A stretch of DNA of 64,000 nt, taken from the NCBI GenBank assembly GCA_951799445.1, contig OX637296.1, positions 6,262,001 to 6,326,000 on the forward strand. Direction: 5' to 3'. The first letter of the stretch is position 1, and every line of letters starts with the position of its first letter. The notes under the pieces are model-generated. The model ran no database searches and was not told where the DNA came from. It saw nothing but the letters and a program-made list of their open reading frames with translations. Below are positions 45,346-57,048 of this stretch, in pieces. Source of the DNA: Pseudisothecium myosuroides (taxonomy: Eukaryota; Streptophyta; Bryopsida; Hypnales; Lembophyllaceae). The translations under genes and the position numbers were made by a program.

Positions 45346-45517
45346 CTATAAGAATCCCATATTTTTCTTGATGGATTTTTCTAGACATCCACATTTTTAT
45401 ATTACTAATAACGTCAAGCATAACATTTAAGTAATGTTACGTTTGATGATTATTGTTAATATAAAAACTAGTGGATGTCTAGAGAAATGTGTCAAGAAAA
45501 ACATGGGTTTTTTACAG
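45346..45517. mobile_element. 172-bp MITE, mariner-like
   Basis: The ends CTATAAGAATCCCATATTTT and (inverted) CTGTAAAAAACCCATGTTTT continue into long arms (CTAGACATCCAC against GTGGATGTCTAG). The flanks are CA and TA, consistent with a decayed TA duplication. Confidence 0.6.
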
Positions 45518-47146
45518 TATATTTAAAATTCATCCTAGCTCCCATCATGCTAGACTCTACATTCTTGGCAAGAATATGCAAGGGTTGGAATTAAAAATAG
45601 GTCACAATTAGGTGTAACACTAGAAAGAATACCAAGTTTTTTTCTCAGTTTTTCTAGAATAAGTATATTGCTAGTAAGGTATATGGACTCATTGTCATCA
45701 CCACTCAAAATGCAACACCTATAATTAGACCAGAATGCGGCGCTAAATTCTAGTTTTTAATGGTACAAGATGTACACAATCAAAGCATGAGAGTCTAAGA
45801 AAGCCTAGTTGTGACTTTAGGTTCAAAAACATAATAGTACTTCGGAGTTAATAACTTATTCCATTATATTGCCCAAATATTGCATGCTAAAGATTGTTGG
45901 AATCCGCTTTCACTTGCCAATAAGATCCAACATAAATCATTTATATTTAATAATAATAAGTGTGCAAAGTTGTTATTAGTATTGATTATAAGTGCATTCA
46001 CTTTACACTACTCAATAGCATATTGCTTAGCATTTAAACCTACTAATTCAACACAAAATTTTCTTGTTGGTAGGGATTAAGAGCAAGGATTTGATGCTCA
46101 CAATTTTTTTGCTCTATTGTAGCAATCCTAGTAACTTAATGTACATATTGGTAATATCACAATTGCAATTTCAATGTTTAGTCCCTAAGTGCTTTGACAT
46201 CCAATTTCTAGACAATGAACAAATTGAAACTCAAGTTTTTGTCTCTTTACTGCTTGGATGAAAGTCATCATAATTTGTGGAGATACTTTATCAAATTGTT
46301 ATCCTATCTTATAGTTGAATTTGGTGTTAGAAGAGTACATATTTTTTTGAAATTGCAAATGTCAAAATATGTCAAGTGGTTGACCAAGCCAAAATTGCAT
46401 TGACTCTCATTCAAAACTAGATTTGCAAAAATGAGGTTATAGATTTAAAGAATACAAAAATTTCAAGAAATCATCATATCAAGGGGCAATGGTTGGCTTG
46501 GGGTATCCTTCCTTTTCACACTAATTAGGTTATTTCTGCTTAAACCATCCAAAGTTTGTCTAATTTGTTCATTTTGATCAAGTAAGAAGACCCTAATTTT
46601 TTTTTTAAATCTTGCACCTCAATAGAATCAAGATGTATATTCCTAATGATTTGTTTTTTTAAATTTAAATTTTTTGGATCTTTTCATAGATGTGAGAAAA
46701 AAACGTTGAATTTTGGAATTTGCAGGCATCATAGTAAACAATTTATTAAATTTTTATTATTAAATTTTAACTATTTTATGTATTGGACCACTTTATGTAA
46801 GTCACATTCAAAAATGATATTAAAATAAAATTATTTGATATTCCAAATGCTTGTTTTCAAGGATTCTATTTGCTTGGGAAAAAACTTACTTTTTCAACTA
46901 AAAAATTCATTAAAATTCATTGATTGTGATGAATTTTTTTTCCTGATACATTACAAGTGTAGGAAGCTAAAATCACATTTTGTAAAATCATACCTTATTA
47001 TATTTTAAAAATGAAGTCATTTGACACAATGCAATAAATTGACATGTCCTATAAACAATGTTTTTAGGTACCTCAAGCCAACCATTGTCCCAAGAGAACC
47101 TTATTTCAAATACGTTCCATCAAATTGTACTCAAAAAATGATAATG
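45518..47146. other. unassigned AT-rich spacer
   Basis: Several short open frames lie on the plus strand between 45880 and 47227. None is recognised. Confidence 0.4.
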
Positions 47147-48233
47147 GGTGATTGCAAGAAACACTTAATGCAATATGTCACACCTAAGTATTTTATTTTT
47201 ATTTTGGCCATAACTTTTGTATTTTAGCTCCAAATGACTTGAAATTTACATGGAAGCTACTCATAACTATTATATACTATACCTGATTTTTGAGGATTTT
47301 TAAAAAATAATTTACTATTTTTAAACAACCCCAAAAATTTCTCACAATGGCTGATTTAGGGTTTTTAGCACTAATTGGAATCTAGAAAAACGAATTTTGA
47401 GCTGAAATTTGGAGAGGATGGTCTCTTAGTAGACTAATAGCTACTGTCCAAAGAAGTTTTAAAAATACTTATTTTTATGTGGTGTAGAGGTCCACAAAGA
47501 GAGCTTCTTTCTACATTTTTTTTCAAAGATATAAAACTATATTTTGGTGAATTTTTTGGTCAAATATCATCACCAAAAAGTCTTTTCAAATATTCAATTT
47601 TTATCTATTTTTAAAAAAAAAATCCTATTTTTTACAAATTAAAATGTTAGAAGTGGTATTTTCTTCACCGGAATTCTATGTGAATTCTATGTCCAAAAGT
47701 CCGGTGAAGAAAATACCACTTCTAACATTTTAATTTGTAAAAAATAGGATTTTTTTTTTAAATATATAAAAATTGAATATTTGAGAAGACTTTTTGGTGA
47801 TGATATTTGACCAAAAAAATCACCAAAATATTGTTTTATATCTTTGAAAAAAAATGTAGAAAGAAGCTCTCTTTGTGGACCTCTACACCACATAAAAATA
47901 AGTATTTTTAAAATTCCTGTGGACAGTAGCTATTAGTCTACTAAGAAACCATCCTCTCCAAATTTCAGCTCAAAATTCGTTTTTTTTGCGCTTAAATGGT
48001 GCTAAAACCCCCTAAATCAGCCATTGTGAGAAATTTTTGGGGTTGTTTAAAAATAGTAAATTATTTTTTAAAAATCCTCAAAAATCAGGTATAGTATATA
48101 ATAGTTATAAGTAGCTTCCCTATAAATTTTGAGTCATTTGGACCTAAAACACAAAAGTTATAGCCAAAACAAAAATCAAAAACTAAGGTGTGACGGAACG
48201 CAACAAATAGTACAGATGTTTCTTGCATTCACC
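47147..48233. mobile_element. palindromic derivative of the GGTGATTGC family, 1087 bp
   Basis: The ends are GGTGATTGCAAGAAACAC and the inverted GGTGAATGCAAGAAACAT. The two halves are complementary over about 530 bp each, meeting near 47690 (CGGTGAAGAAAATACCACTTC and its inverse). Each half corresponds to one half of the normal ~720-bp element, so this is a hemi-element duplicated as an inverted repeat. Confidence 0.8.
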
Positions 48234-48946
48234 TTAATATTTTGCTTGTAATCACATTTAGAAGGAATTTTGAAATTTCCCTTTCAAAATTTATTAAAAA
48301 AAATATATTTGTGAAAGTATTGGTGAATCTAATCAAACGGATGGAATCTAAAATTCAAAGTCTACAACTTTTATTTGTATGTCAATTCCAAAATATTCTT
48401 CCAAAGAGTACTTTATGATGATTTTCTCAAATCATCAATTTTGGAGACGGCTCAGTATGTTTAGGGGTTAAGGCAACGGTGTCAATCTCGTGTCCAAGTT
48501 AAAAGAAGAATATTACTCTTAATTCTTGTCATTCTAGAAGCCCTCAAATAAACCAAAATGTATATACCAACATGCCTCTGACTGAGTAGAAGAACTTGGC
48601 ATTAAGGTAGTCTGCTCTTAAAGCAACCATTTAAGCTTACCTAACTCATCATTGGCAGTAATAGATATTTCAAACAACATATCACTCATTTGTAGATAGG
48701 GGTCGCATTTAGAACACGGTCACTTTTAGAGAATACTACCTTACATCTAATAATGCACAACCCTGTTGATTTGGATGAGGAATATAACTTGCAAAATTTA
48801 GTAAGAAATAGGTGAATTAACACTGCTCTAGTTCTGCAATATAGCAAACTGAGTGAAGATTAATTTCAAGCTATTATGCACTCAACGGAGGAGCTAGCAA
48901 GCAGCCAAGCAAATCAAGCCAATAACCAAAAACCATTCAGTGCAAC
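48234..48946. other. unassigned spacer
   Basis: A TTTAGGGG followed by TTAA near 48465 may be one end of a TTAA-type element. Its partner was not found. Confidence 0.35.
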
Positions 48947-49593
48947 TCAAGCTACTGTTTCACTCGGTGCCCTTTCTCGCACAAAATGATGATCTAACCG
49001 CACATCCCACAGCAATCGGATCATGCTTACTTCATCTTCGTGAATCATGTCAGAGAGTTTCGAAAAATTCTGACTGTCCTCCAACTGCACCATCTCCTTT
49101 ATCTCCATCATTATCTTCCAAATACTTTGCTTCCTGTTCAATGTCAAACTTCTGGTGTGCTTCACCGTGTCCGTTGGACGCGATCTCACCACCAATTGTG
49201 GATTATCTTCTGGAGTTGAGAGAGGTGAAAAGTCCACATCAAATTTGCTCCATGCACCAGTCACTAAATCACACGAGATTAACACCGCTATATGAAATCT
49301 GTGTACAAATTTAACGTGTAGAAAATCCCCTACATGAAGATGCTAGAGTCGGCGGAAAATTCAGCGTCCGGTGCATAACAAAGCAGAGGTCGTGGACTCG
49401 TACAAGTCATTAGCCAACACATCACCTTGGTTACGATTTTGTAGGTTTGGGTCGCTTTGTCCATTGACATGACCAGAACGTCACGGTAATGTTCAAGTGA
49501 GCAATGAATTTCAAGCTCCGGAATTTCATGGAATCTCTTGCTCACGGAATTGCAAACAATGTGCATTTGTGTTGTTGGCCCTGTAGAATACAT
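48947..49593 (-). pseudogene. F-box/kelch-like relic, second copy
   Basis: Minus-strand frames at 49593-49330 (IVCNSVSKRFHEIPELEIHC) and 49285-48947 (LISCDLVTGAWSKFDVDFSP, then IWKIMMEIKEM) align in order with the relic at 26671-27648. The middle kelch segment of that copy is missing and a stop separates the two frames. It lacks an F-box and start codon here. The family would be an SCF substrate adaptor if intact. Confidence 0.5.
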
Positions 49594-51059
49594 TGTGTAA
49601 ATGAGCTCTCCGTCCGCAGCTACTATGCGCTTCCTCCATTCCTAATTAAAACAGCTCCTTAACCCTCCGTTGCTACTGCTGGAGACATAAGAATTCCTGA
49701 TGAAAGAATCGGACAACTTGCAGCAGTGCTTCTCAGTTGGGGGGTGATCAGGATTGAGGCTCCACTACGGGATCACATTTCTCCATTTTCGGAGGTGCAA
49801 GAATGCCTGTCAATAACACTACGAGGGCACTGCAGGGGATGCAGTCCGGACTTATTCATCACCGTTTGAGCATCGATCGCACTGTGGCTTTTTCAGGTAT
49901 CATGATCGAATTGCCCAAGCAGTAATAGGTGCGGTCCGATCGGGGAATCCTACGCTAATAAAATTCAGGACATTTGGTGGAGCTTCTTGCGTGCTTCAAA
50001 CGGCTTGGGTATCTACGGGCCGCACCGTACCTTGAAAGGGTTAAGCATCAATACAAAAATAAGAGGTAAACCACCGCTCATGCGAGCTCCACCGTCCTTA
50101 TGGTTAACTCGTAAAGGAATGAACTAATCATGCAATCTGTGGTGCAGCTACAGAGAAAGCTCTCAACCAAGCTTTGCTGCGCCTTGCGCGCTTTCAGCTT
50201 CATCGTAGCGGGTGGGATTCGGGAGAGGGTACTGCTGCCCCAAACCAAAAATCTAAATTGCGTTCTACCGGAGTGTGGATTCTGCAAGATCGACGGTTAA
50301 AGCAGTCGTACATGGTCGTGGGGGGCGACCTGGGGAGGGGTGGGTTCACGGATGCATACGCCAATCGGGTGCTCAAGTAACTACTCCAAAGATTCGTACA
50401 AAGTGGGCGAACTCATCTTGGAGCGCGAAGTCAGAAGCATGGACCGCTTAACGATGGCGCACAAGCTGTGCACTTGCACACCTAGAGTGAAAGAGCGCGA
50501 GAGATATCTTCTTGGCTGGGTGAGAAGCATCAGTACAAGCTACCGGACCTAGGGTGAGATGGATTGTACCAACTCAAGAAAAACAGTTCAAGGTCTGAAG
50601 TTATCGTAACGGAACTGCACCTTCTTGCTCAATACGCAATGAATTGAGTGTGCACGGGCGAAATTTTATCTTTCCCGCTTGTATGTTATATAGCTAATGG
50701 AGATGGCACCAGGACCTTCGGCGATCGGGCCCCAGGTGCGGCGCTTTCGGGAATATCCATCAGCTGACAACCTGCTGGTTTCCAATAACTCGTTGGCGTG
50801 CAACAATCGCGCCGGTCACGCCTGGGCAACTTGTGAACAACGACTGTGTGAAGGTGAAAAGCAAATAAAAATTGCAAAGAAGTGTCCGCCCCACTGCCAC
50901 TCCGTACGGACTCTGTCATGCAGATGACGTCGACCGACTCCCAGTGCTCAAACTTACAGTCAAATCCAAACTCCTCAGTCACTCCGGGGAAAAAAAGAAC
51001 ATAAGTCACCGAAATGTTTACTTCCTACTTCCTACGCCTCCGATTGTACGCTTGATAAG

Positions 51060-51878
51060 AGCAGCAGGTCACCCACGCTCCTGATCGCTTTGGTCACAAG
51101 CTTGTAATGCACCGCAATCAAGACAGTAATATTCACTCCACCATCGGCGTAAGCTTAAAAACAAATTGAAATAGCGACCATCCCGTTTCTTGCATTGCTC
51201 AGTTGTGGTTCTTGGCTGCCACATCAAAAAGTGCATGACAGTTACTCTAAAGTTCATGGATGGGCCATGAGTCCATCCAAGCAATCGCCACTAACTTGCG
51301 GTTCCTATGTATCTTCACTATGAGAGCCCCACCCGGTAGACAATATATTTTGCTTGGGAAAACTTGCAAGAGAAGGAGGAAATCCCCAGGACCCTTTCTT
51401 CACGGTCCTGGTGGCATAGAACCCTTACTTCAACAATGTGGTGAATAAAGAGACGCTCGTGAAGAAGTTGTTGGTGATGATCACGTTCCCCCTACCCTCC
51501 AACCCATGCACGACCCAGAGCACTGCATCGGCACCAACCAGGTCCGCTTCCTCGTGCTCGTCACCCACCCCAGGTAAACTGTGAGGTTTGAGACATTCCT
51601 CGATTGGGACGATGCCACACTTTGATCCCGAATTTGACCGGTTTGCCCTTTATATACGACTTGATGTTGCAGTAGCGTCTTTTGTGTAGCACCGTGATCT
51701 CATTTACTGTCACGTTGACCTCGCAGTTGTAATGTGACTTAGAGACTGAAGAAAAATGCTCCACCAACCAACGAACCTTCCCCAATTGGTCGTGGTCCTG
51801 TAGCCCAGCCTTCGGAAGGTCCCAGTTGTCCACCAAATGCACGCAACCGGTGGTGGCTTCGAACCTTTGCTTGGACAT
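51060..51878 (-). pseudogene. piggyBac-type transposase (DDE_Tnp_1_7), catalytic region, dead
   Basis: Read on the minus strand, KVRWLVEHF, then VNEITVLHKRR and IKGKPVKFGIKVW (51561-51878), match the first catalytic block of piggyBac transposases (usual 'xDExMxxxKGR ... KPxKxGxKxW'). A frameshift near 51580 leads to VIITNNFFTSVSLF (51441-51480; usual 'DNFFTS'), followed by an in-frame stop. Near 51131, GGVN replaces the usual GGVD. All three expected catalytic Asp positions therefore read Asn (codons at 51702-51704, 51470-51472, 51131-51133). Frameshifts, stops and lost Asp residues make it inactive. Confidence 0.7.
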
Positions 51879-52839
51879 GCAAGATTTTATGAGGGTGCAC
51901 CCAAAAAACCCATTAGGTGACTAGTAGAGCTGGATGTTAAGGAGTTCCTTCAGCCCCATCAACACAAGGAAACCAAACCAACACGACAACTCATCCTTGA
52001 TGAGGGGGAATCAGTCATCACGCCTATTCATGCGCCTCGAGAAACGTGACAACTGCTACACTGTGTACCTGTAGTTCCACCCACCCAATGAAATTTGCTC
52101 AATTTCATCATATATACAACAATTTCTTCATTCAAAAAATGAAGCCTGTAGGTTCTAATTTTGCGTACAAGAAGTTGAAGGCTCAGCATTTGAGAATATC
52201 AATAACAAGAAACCGAACTCCCAAACTCCCAGTCTCAACATTTCAATAAGTCCAAAACTAGCAGACAACAAAATTAAATTATCATTGGCAGAACCAGACA
52301 AAGAAAGCACGAGTCAGGCTTTGAAAATTCGTAATTATTCTTATCAAAATATAACAAACTTTGAAATACAATGAAATTTTGAAAATAACAAACCGACTAC
52401 AAAGGCCTAGCTCAATCAGGCCGCCGAGATTTACTACTCTGGGCAGGTAACCGTATTTTGGAGTCAATTTAAGGCTGCAGGAAAGCATCTTGAAGATCTA
52501 TAATCAATATTTCAACGGAAAATAAAAATAAAAATAAAAATTCAATGGCCGCATTATATTTGTGAAGTACTATGAGAGGGCCGCTGTTGGATCCCAGTAA
52601 AATGAAGAGATGAGTGAAATCTGATAACATGAGGGGAGACCTTACAACAATCTCAAATCCATAAAGCAGTAAAAGTGAAAGGACAGAATACTGGCTCGGT
52701 CCCTTCGAGCTTCCAGTGGTTGCAATGTGACGGAGAACAATGAAAGCTGAGCATGCATGCCTTGATGGCTACTCGTAGAAAATAAAACACACTTTGCGAA
52801 AAGAAACAAAGGCTCAGGGACATAACATTGACACTCACC

Positions 52840-54310
52840 GAGTAATCTCTCTACATATACGTTGTAGCACAAGCCGACCGAAAACGTAGGAAGTAGGAAC
52901 TGCAAGAGTCGGGTAACCCACCGCCAAGGCACAAACAACCCGGCAGCGGCCGGGCGAAGAATCGCCTCCGCCCTTGCAGCAATGTGAGCTCCGGCTCCTG
53001 CCACTCACGGTCATCAAAGCGGTACTTGAAGCTCCTGGCACTCAAATCTTCGCTCGCATTGTACACGTCGAGTTCAACCAGTGCATCCTCCATGAATGAA
53101 GCCTCGGAGGAAGACATAAGGCCTTGCTCCATTGGAAATCCTGAATTCACCAACCCAATCCAGGTCTTCATCCGTAACAGACAGTAGCGGCGCTCTAGGA
53201 TGAAGAGCACATCACCTGCCAAGGATACATATCCGCGCAAAAACGTGACCATTAGGCACATCCTCGGTCAAGGGGAAATGAAGTGCACGAACTGAGGATA
53301 AAAAAATGAGCACCGTTGGCGTTCAGAAGCAAGAGTTCCATTCAATAAAGACGTGAAATATCGAAGTGCTAATGTCCTATCTAGAGACATACTGGACAAA
53401 GAGAATGCCCAACCCCTTACCATGGGTACAAACAGAAGTCACCGTGTGAGGAAAACTTGAAAGCCACAACGAATGAAAATGTCCACGACTGTTGAGTACA
53501 AAATTGGTAACTACCATACAAGAACATCATCCACCACGAAATGTCAAGCAAAAACACAAGTACCTGTGAAGGGAACTGCTGTTGAGGCGCTTCCAAAGTC
53601 GAGCACATGCTGGACAGTTGCAAGAACCTCTTTCTTCTCGTCACATTTCGTGTCACAGACCTTCACTTCCCATGTGCCAATACAGCCACCGGAATCAGTG
53701 GTAAACATAGGCGAGCCACAAACCTCTTGATAATACTAATGAACAATGAGTCCAGTGAATTCGTCCAATCCTCCCCACAAAGACTTGTCGAACCCAAGAA
53801 GGTCCAACTTTACCTTCACGTGCATGTCTCGTGTGAACGCCCCTTTGTTGACTCTAATGCGATCGCCAGGGCCAAAGTGGGAATAGGGTAGCGGGCGCCC
53901 GATCATCAAAGCTAACCGCCTGCTCTCAAGGCTGATCGGGATCAGAGTGCATTCCAAGTGAATTCAGTTGCCTGGGAACCGCGCTAGATGCGTTGTTGGT
54001 GTATACTGCCTGCCCCCTCAGGTCGTGCCTCCTGAGCAAAATGGGGCTCCTCGGTGTGACAAAAATGGGCGGCACCACCTACCCCGCCCTCGCTACCACG
54101 AGTAACTGATGTGAGTGATCGCCCTCAAGGTTGATGGCAACCGTGTGGTGATTATCCAATTCCTCGTCACACGCCAAGGTCAAGTGAATACATGAATCCA
54201 GTGGCACGCGGCCCCTCCCGGCACGCCCTCTGCCACGGGCAGTGCGCCCGCTTCTCCCTCTCGTTCCTAGTCCCACTTCAGCAGTCGGGAGGCCCCTGCC
54301 GCGCACTCTT
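52840..54310 (-). pseudogene. probable N-terminal part of the same piggyBac-like transposase
   Basis: Minus-strand pieces include a GRGRGRAGRGR stretch (54079-54306), an exon-like segment 53957-53570 with one in-frame stop that ends at a donor-like CACAG|GTACTT, an acidic segment at 52851-53261 (SARSFKYRFDDREWQEPELT), and FGRLVLQRICREITR before a donor-like CTCG|GTGAGT near 52842. The last resembles the 'ETNRY' region of piggyBac proteins. The intron-exon pattern is inferred. Confidence 0.4.
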
Positions 54311-56061
54311 GGCTTTCAGCGAAGGAGACCAAGGGAGTCTTCTTCTGACGCGGGCAAGTTTGTGATTGGCCTGAGTACTTGCACGAGAGGAAGCGTGAGT
54401 AAGCCAAAGAGCAAGAGTACAAAGTAGTAGGAAGGAACCAAAAACATTGCCCACGGCATAAATGGTGGCCTTTGCATCCTGACCATGAAGACATGAGATT
54501 GCAAGAGCTACAATTGGAGGGGATGCCAATGCGGCCGGATTTGGTCCTCCCAATTAATGGCACTCTTCGTAACTTCATGTGACGGTGACAATGGGTCGAA
54601 CACTCCGTGCGATCGTCCATCATTACGTAGGATTATTGGCTATTCAAAAACTGGAATGCGTGATATAGCGAGTGGGCAGTAGACGTTGGTATCAATGCAA
54701 ACAACTCCAACGAATTTCGGAATGTGATGCACATAGCCATGCTTGCACGCATATGGAGGAGGTAGGTGAGGGTAGGATGGGATCATACCAGACGTGGTTC
54801 CTGGTTGCTCGGCGGGGGTCGTCTCCCATCACCGGCAATGTCCTCGCATTCTTTGCTAGACCCTCGGTGATAAGCGTCACGTACGACAGCGGGGATCGGA
54901 GCAGCCTCCATGTCCTTCCGTGGATTGTTCTCCGGCTGGTGCTGAGTAGATGGGAACGGGGCTCCTGGCTGAGCTGACATCGGAGCTACTGGTAGTGGCG
55001 CTCGGCGTTGTCGTTGCTGACGCAACGAACTTTGAGCAAGCTCCCTGCTTTGGCGCGGGCTACCTCCCGTGCATCCTCCGCATGGTTCACCCTGGCACGA
55101 TCTTCCGGGAAGACGACCTCTCTAATCAATCAATTCACATTGTGGGAGAATCCATCGACTGCGCCTTCAGTCCTCCCTTCTTGCCAATGCATGATTCTTT
55201 GAACGTGGCGCCGAAACAAGAACCGTACCCATTGCCACTCTGGGATACCAACATAGTTTTTCTGGGCGGCAACGGTATGGAAGGGAGTGCAAGTGATTGA
55301 GATCGAGCAAAGCAACAATCCTCACCGTCTGTCCGTGAGAGGCTGCGCGTTCGGCACACTAGGCGCGCAATATGGAGGGTGGGTCACGCGTAACTAGTCC
55401 AAATCCTGCGGGCATCCGCCCAACCATAACGCCATCGTCTTGTCGGGAAATTGGCGGCGCTTCAGTGCGCGCCCAGTGAAGAGCACCCTAACAACCTTTC
55501 GATGCAATGCTCTTGGAGCCAGTATACTCTACCGTGATCAATTCTCGAGCCGCCTCGAGGTCTCCACGACTTCCTCTCATCACGATCAGCGCGGCACCTT
55601 CAATTTTAACGGCGGAGTGTGCACTTCAGCTGTACATCAAAACCGTAGCAACCCAACCTTGAATTAATCCTTAACCACAACGCGTCCTACGCTTGGTACG
55701 CAGCAGCCAAGAGAGTAGAGTGTTGAAGGGAGATCCTCTCTCCACTGCTACATCGCCTTGGATCCGCATTCGTCGCATGGAAGCCGGGAAGCAACTCCCG
55801 CCGAACCCTTCGTGCTGCGGCGAGAATGTCACAACGGTCATAGCCACGATAACACCCCCTTTGCCCGACGAAATGGGAAGTGGACGCATAGACGGCACGT
55901 TTCGTATTTTACGATACAAACTGGTGATGCCGGCGCAGTGTTGCTCCAATACAAAAATCAACAATGAATCGCGTGATCCAATATCTCCCCCTTCCATGTC
56001 GAATACGCGAAAAACCCACTTCTACGACCAGAAAGTGGTCGTTGAGACCTCCAAGGGTTAA

Positions 56062-57048
56062 GCTCCAAATTAAGTTTTGCCTCTGTTGTTACTTGCAAGC
56101 GATGTTACCGTGCAGGTCACTTGCACAATCTACTTCCGGAGTTCTTGACATTCTTTCGTATTCCGAATTCAATGACCGGCACTAACCAAACACTGACGTA
56201 AAGTACACCAAACGAGCAGGGAGTCAGAGAGCAATTGTGGGAGTTCAAACCCATGCAAGCTCAACAGCCACGCCTCACAGCACCAAATGCCGAGTTGCAG
56301 ACAGACGCTTCACACATCAAAACACAAAGAACGATATGCACTACGGTATTTCACTCAGGATGAAAGTCAGGATCCACGTCGAATATTTACAAGTGTAAAT
56401 TAAGCACAAAAATTGAACTGCACAGCACCTCTCCCTACCACGCTACCTGCACCTCAACTTCAGATCTGGACTCGGCTACAAAACATATAAAGCTATAAGT
56501 TAGCATAGGGGAGTCGTATCAATAGCAGGTCGGCCAAGTTGCGACACTTAGCAAGGCAGAGTAATGCATGTCCAGCGTCAAGTACTGTACATCTGAACGC
56601 CAGCAAGAGTGAAACATCTTTCCAGTTTACCAGCCGGAGTGTATTACAGCCGAGGATTCTTCCAGCCAGAGGACAACCTAACCTCAGAAACCAGTTGAGA
56701 TCGATTTTTTCCTTCAATTACGAAAGGGAATCTACTCGTCTGACTGAGAAAAAGGAACCCGACTGAGAGAATTCTTTAACAATGGAGAGGAGGCAATATT
56801 TGGGCACAAGTGCATCATCACCCTCTATCCCCCACTTAGCTCCAGCAGCTCAAGTGGCCGCGAGTGAGGGACCGAGACTCTGTGACTTCCCTTAGACCCA
56901 TATTGCCACGGTACAGTAACTAATTAAGTCAATCTATCTCTAGAGACTGACTGTTGCCTACCTAGATAGGGTGATTGATACAAGCTAAGTTAATGGAACA
57001 ACTAGAACTAGAACTACACCACCTAGTGCTACACAGCCAAAATGGAGC
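56062..57048 (-). other. 3' flank of the SMXL gene
   Basis: Between the piggyBac-like end and the SMXL stop. It probably includes the SMXL 3' untranslated region. No independent gene is recognised. Confidence 0.4.

Larger units (their letters stand above)
49663..56057 (-). mobile_element. probable extent of a decayed autonomous piggyBac-like element
   Basis: The right side ends CCTCCAAGGG before TTAA (56058-56061). The best left candidate is TTAA at 49659-49662 followed by CCCTCCG. The two ends share only CCCT, so the left boundary is uncertain; another CCCTTT-type end abuts TTAA at about 50037. The block is GC-richer than its surroundings and contains transposase remnants on the minus strand. 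Confidence 0.5.

Noticed and set aside
49663..50036. A 374-bp TTAA-bounded MITE of its own
   Set aside because: TTAA and CCCT-type ends occur on both sides, but the inward sequences do not match beyond four bases, so it cannot be separated from the piggyBac-like block.
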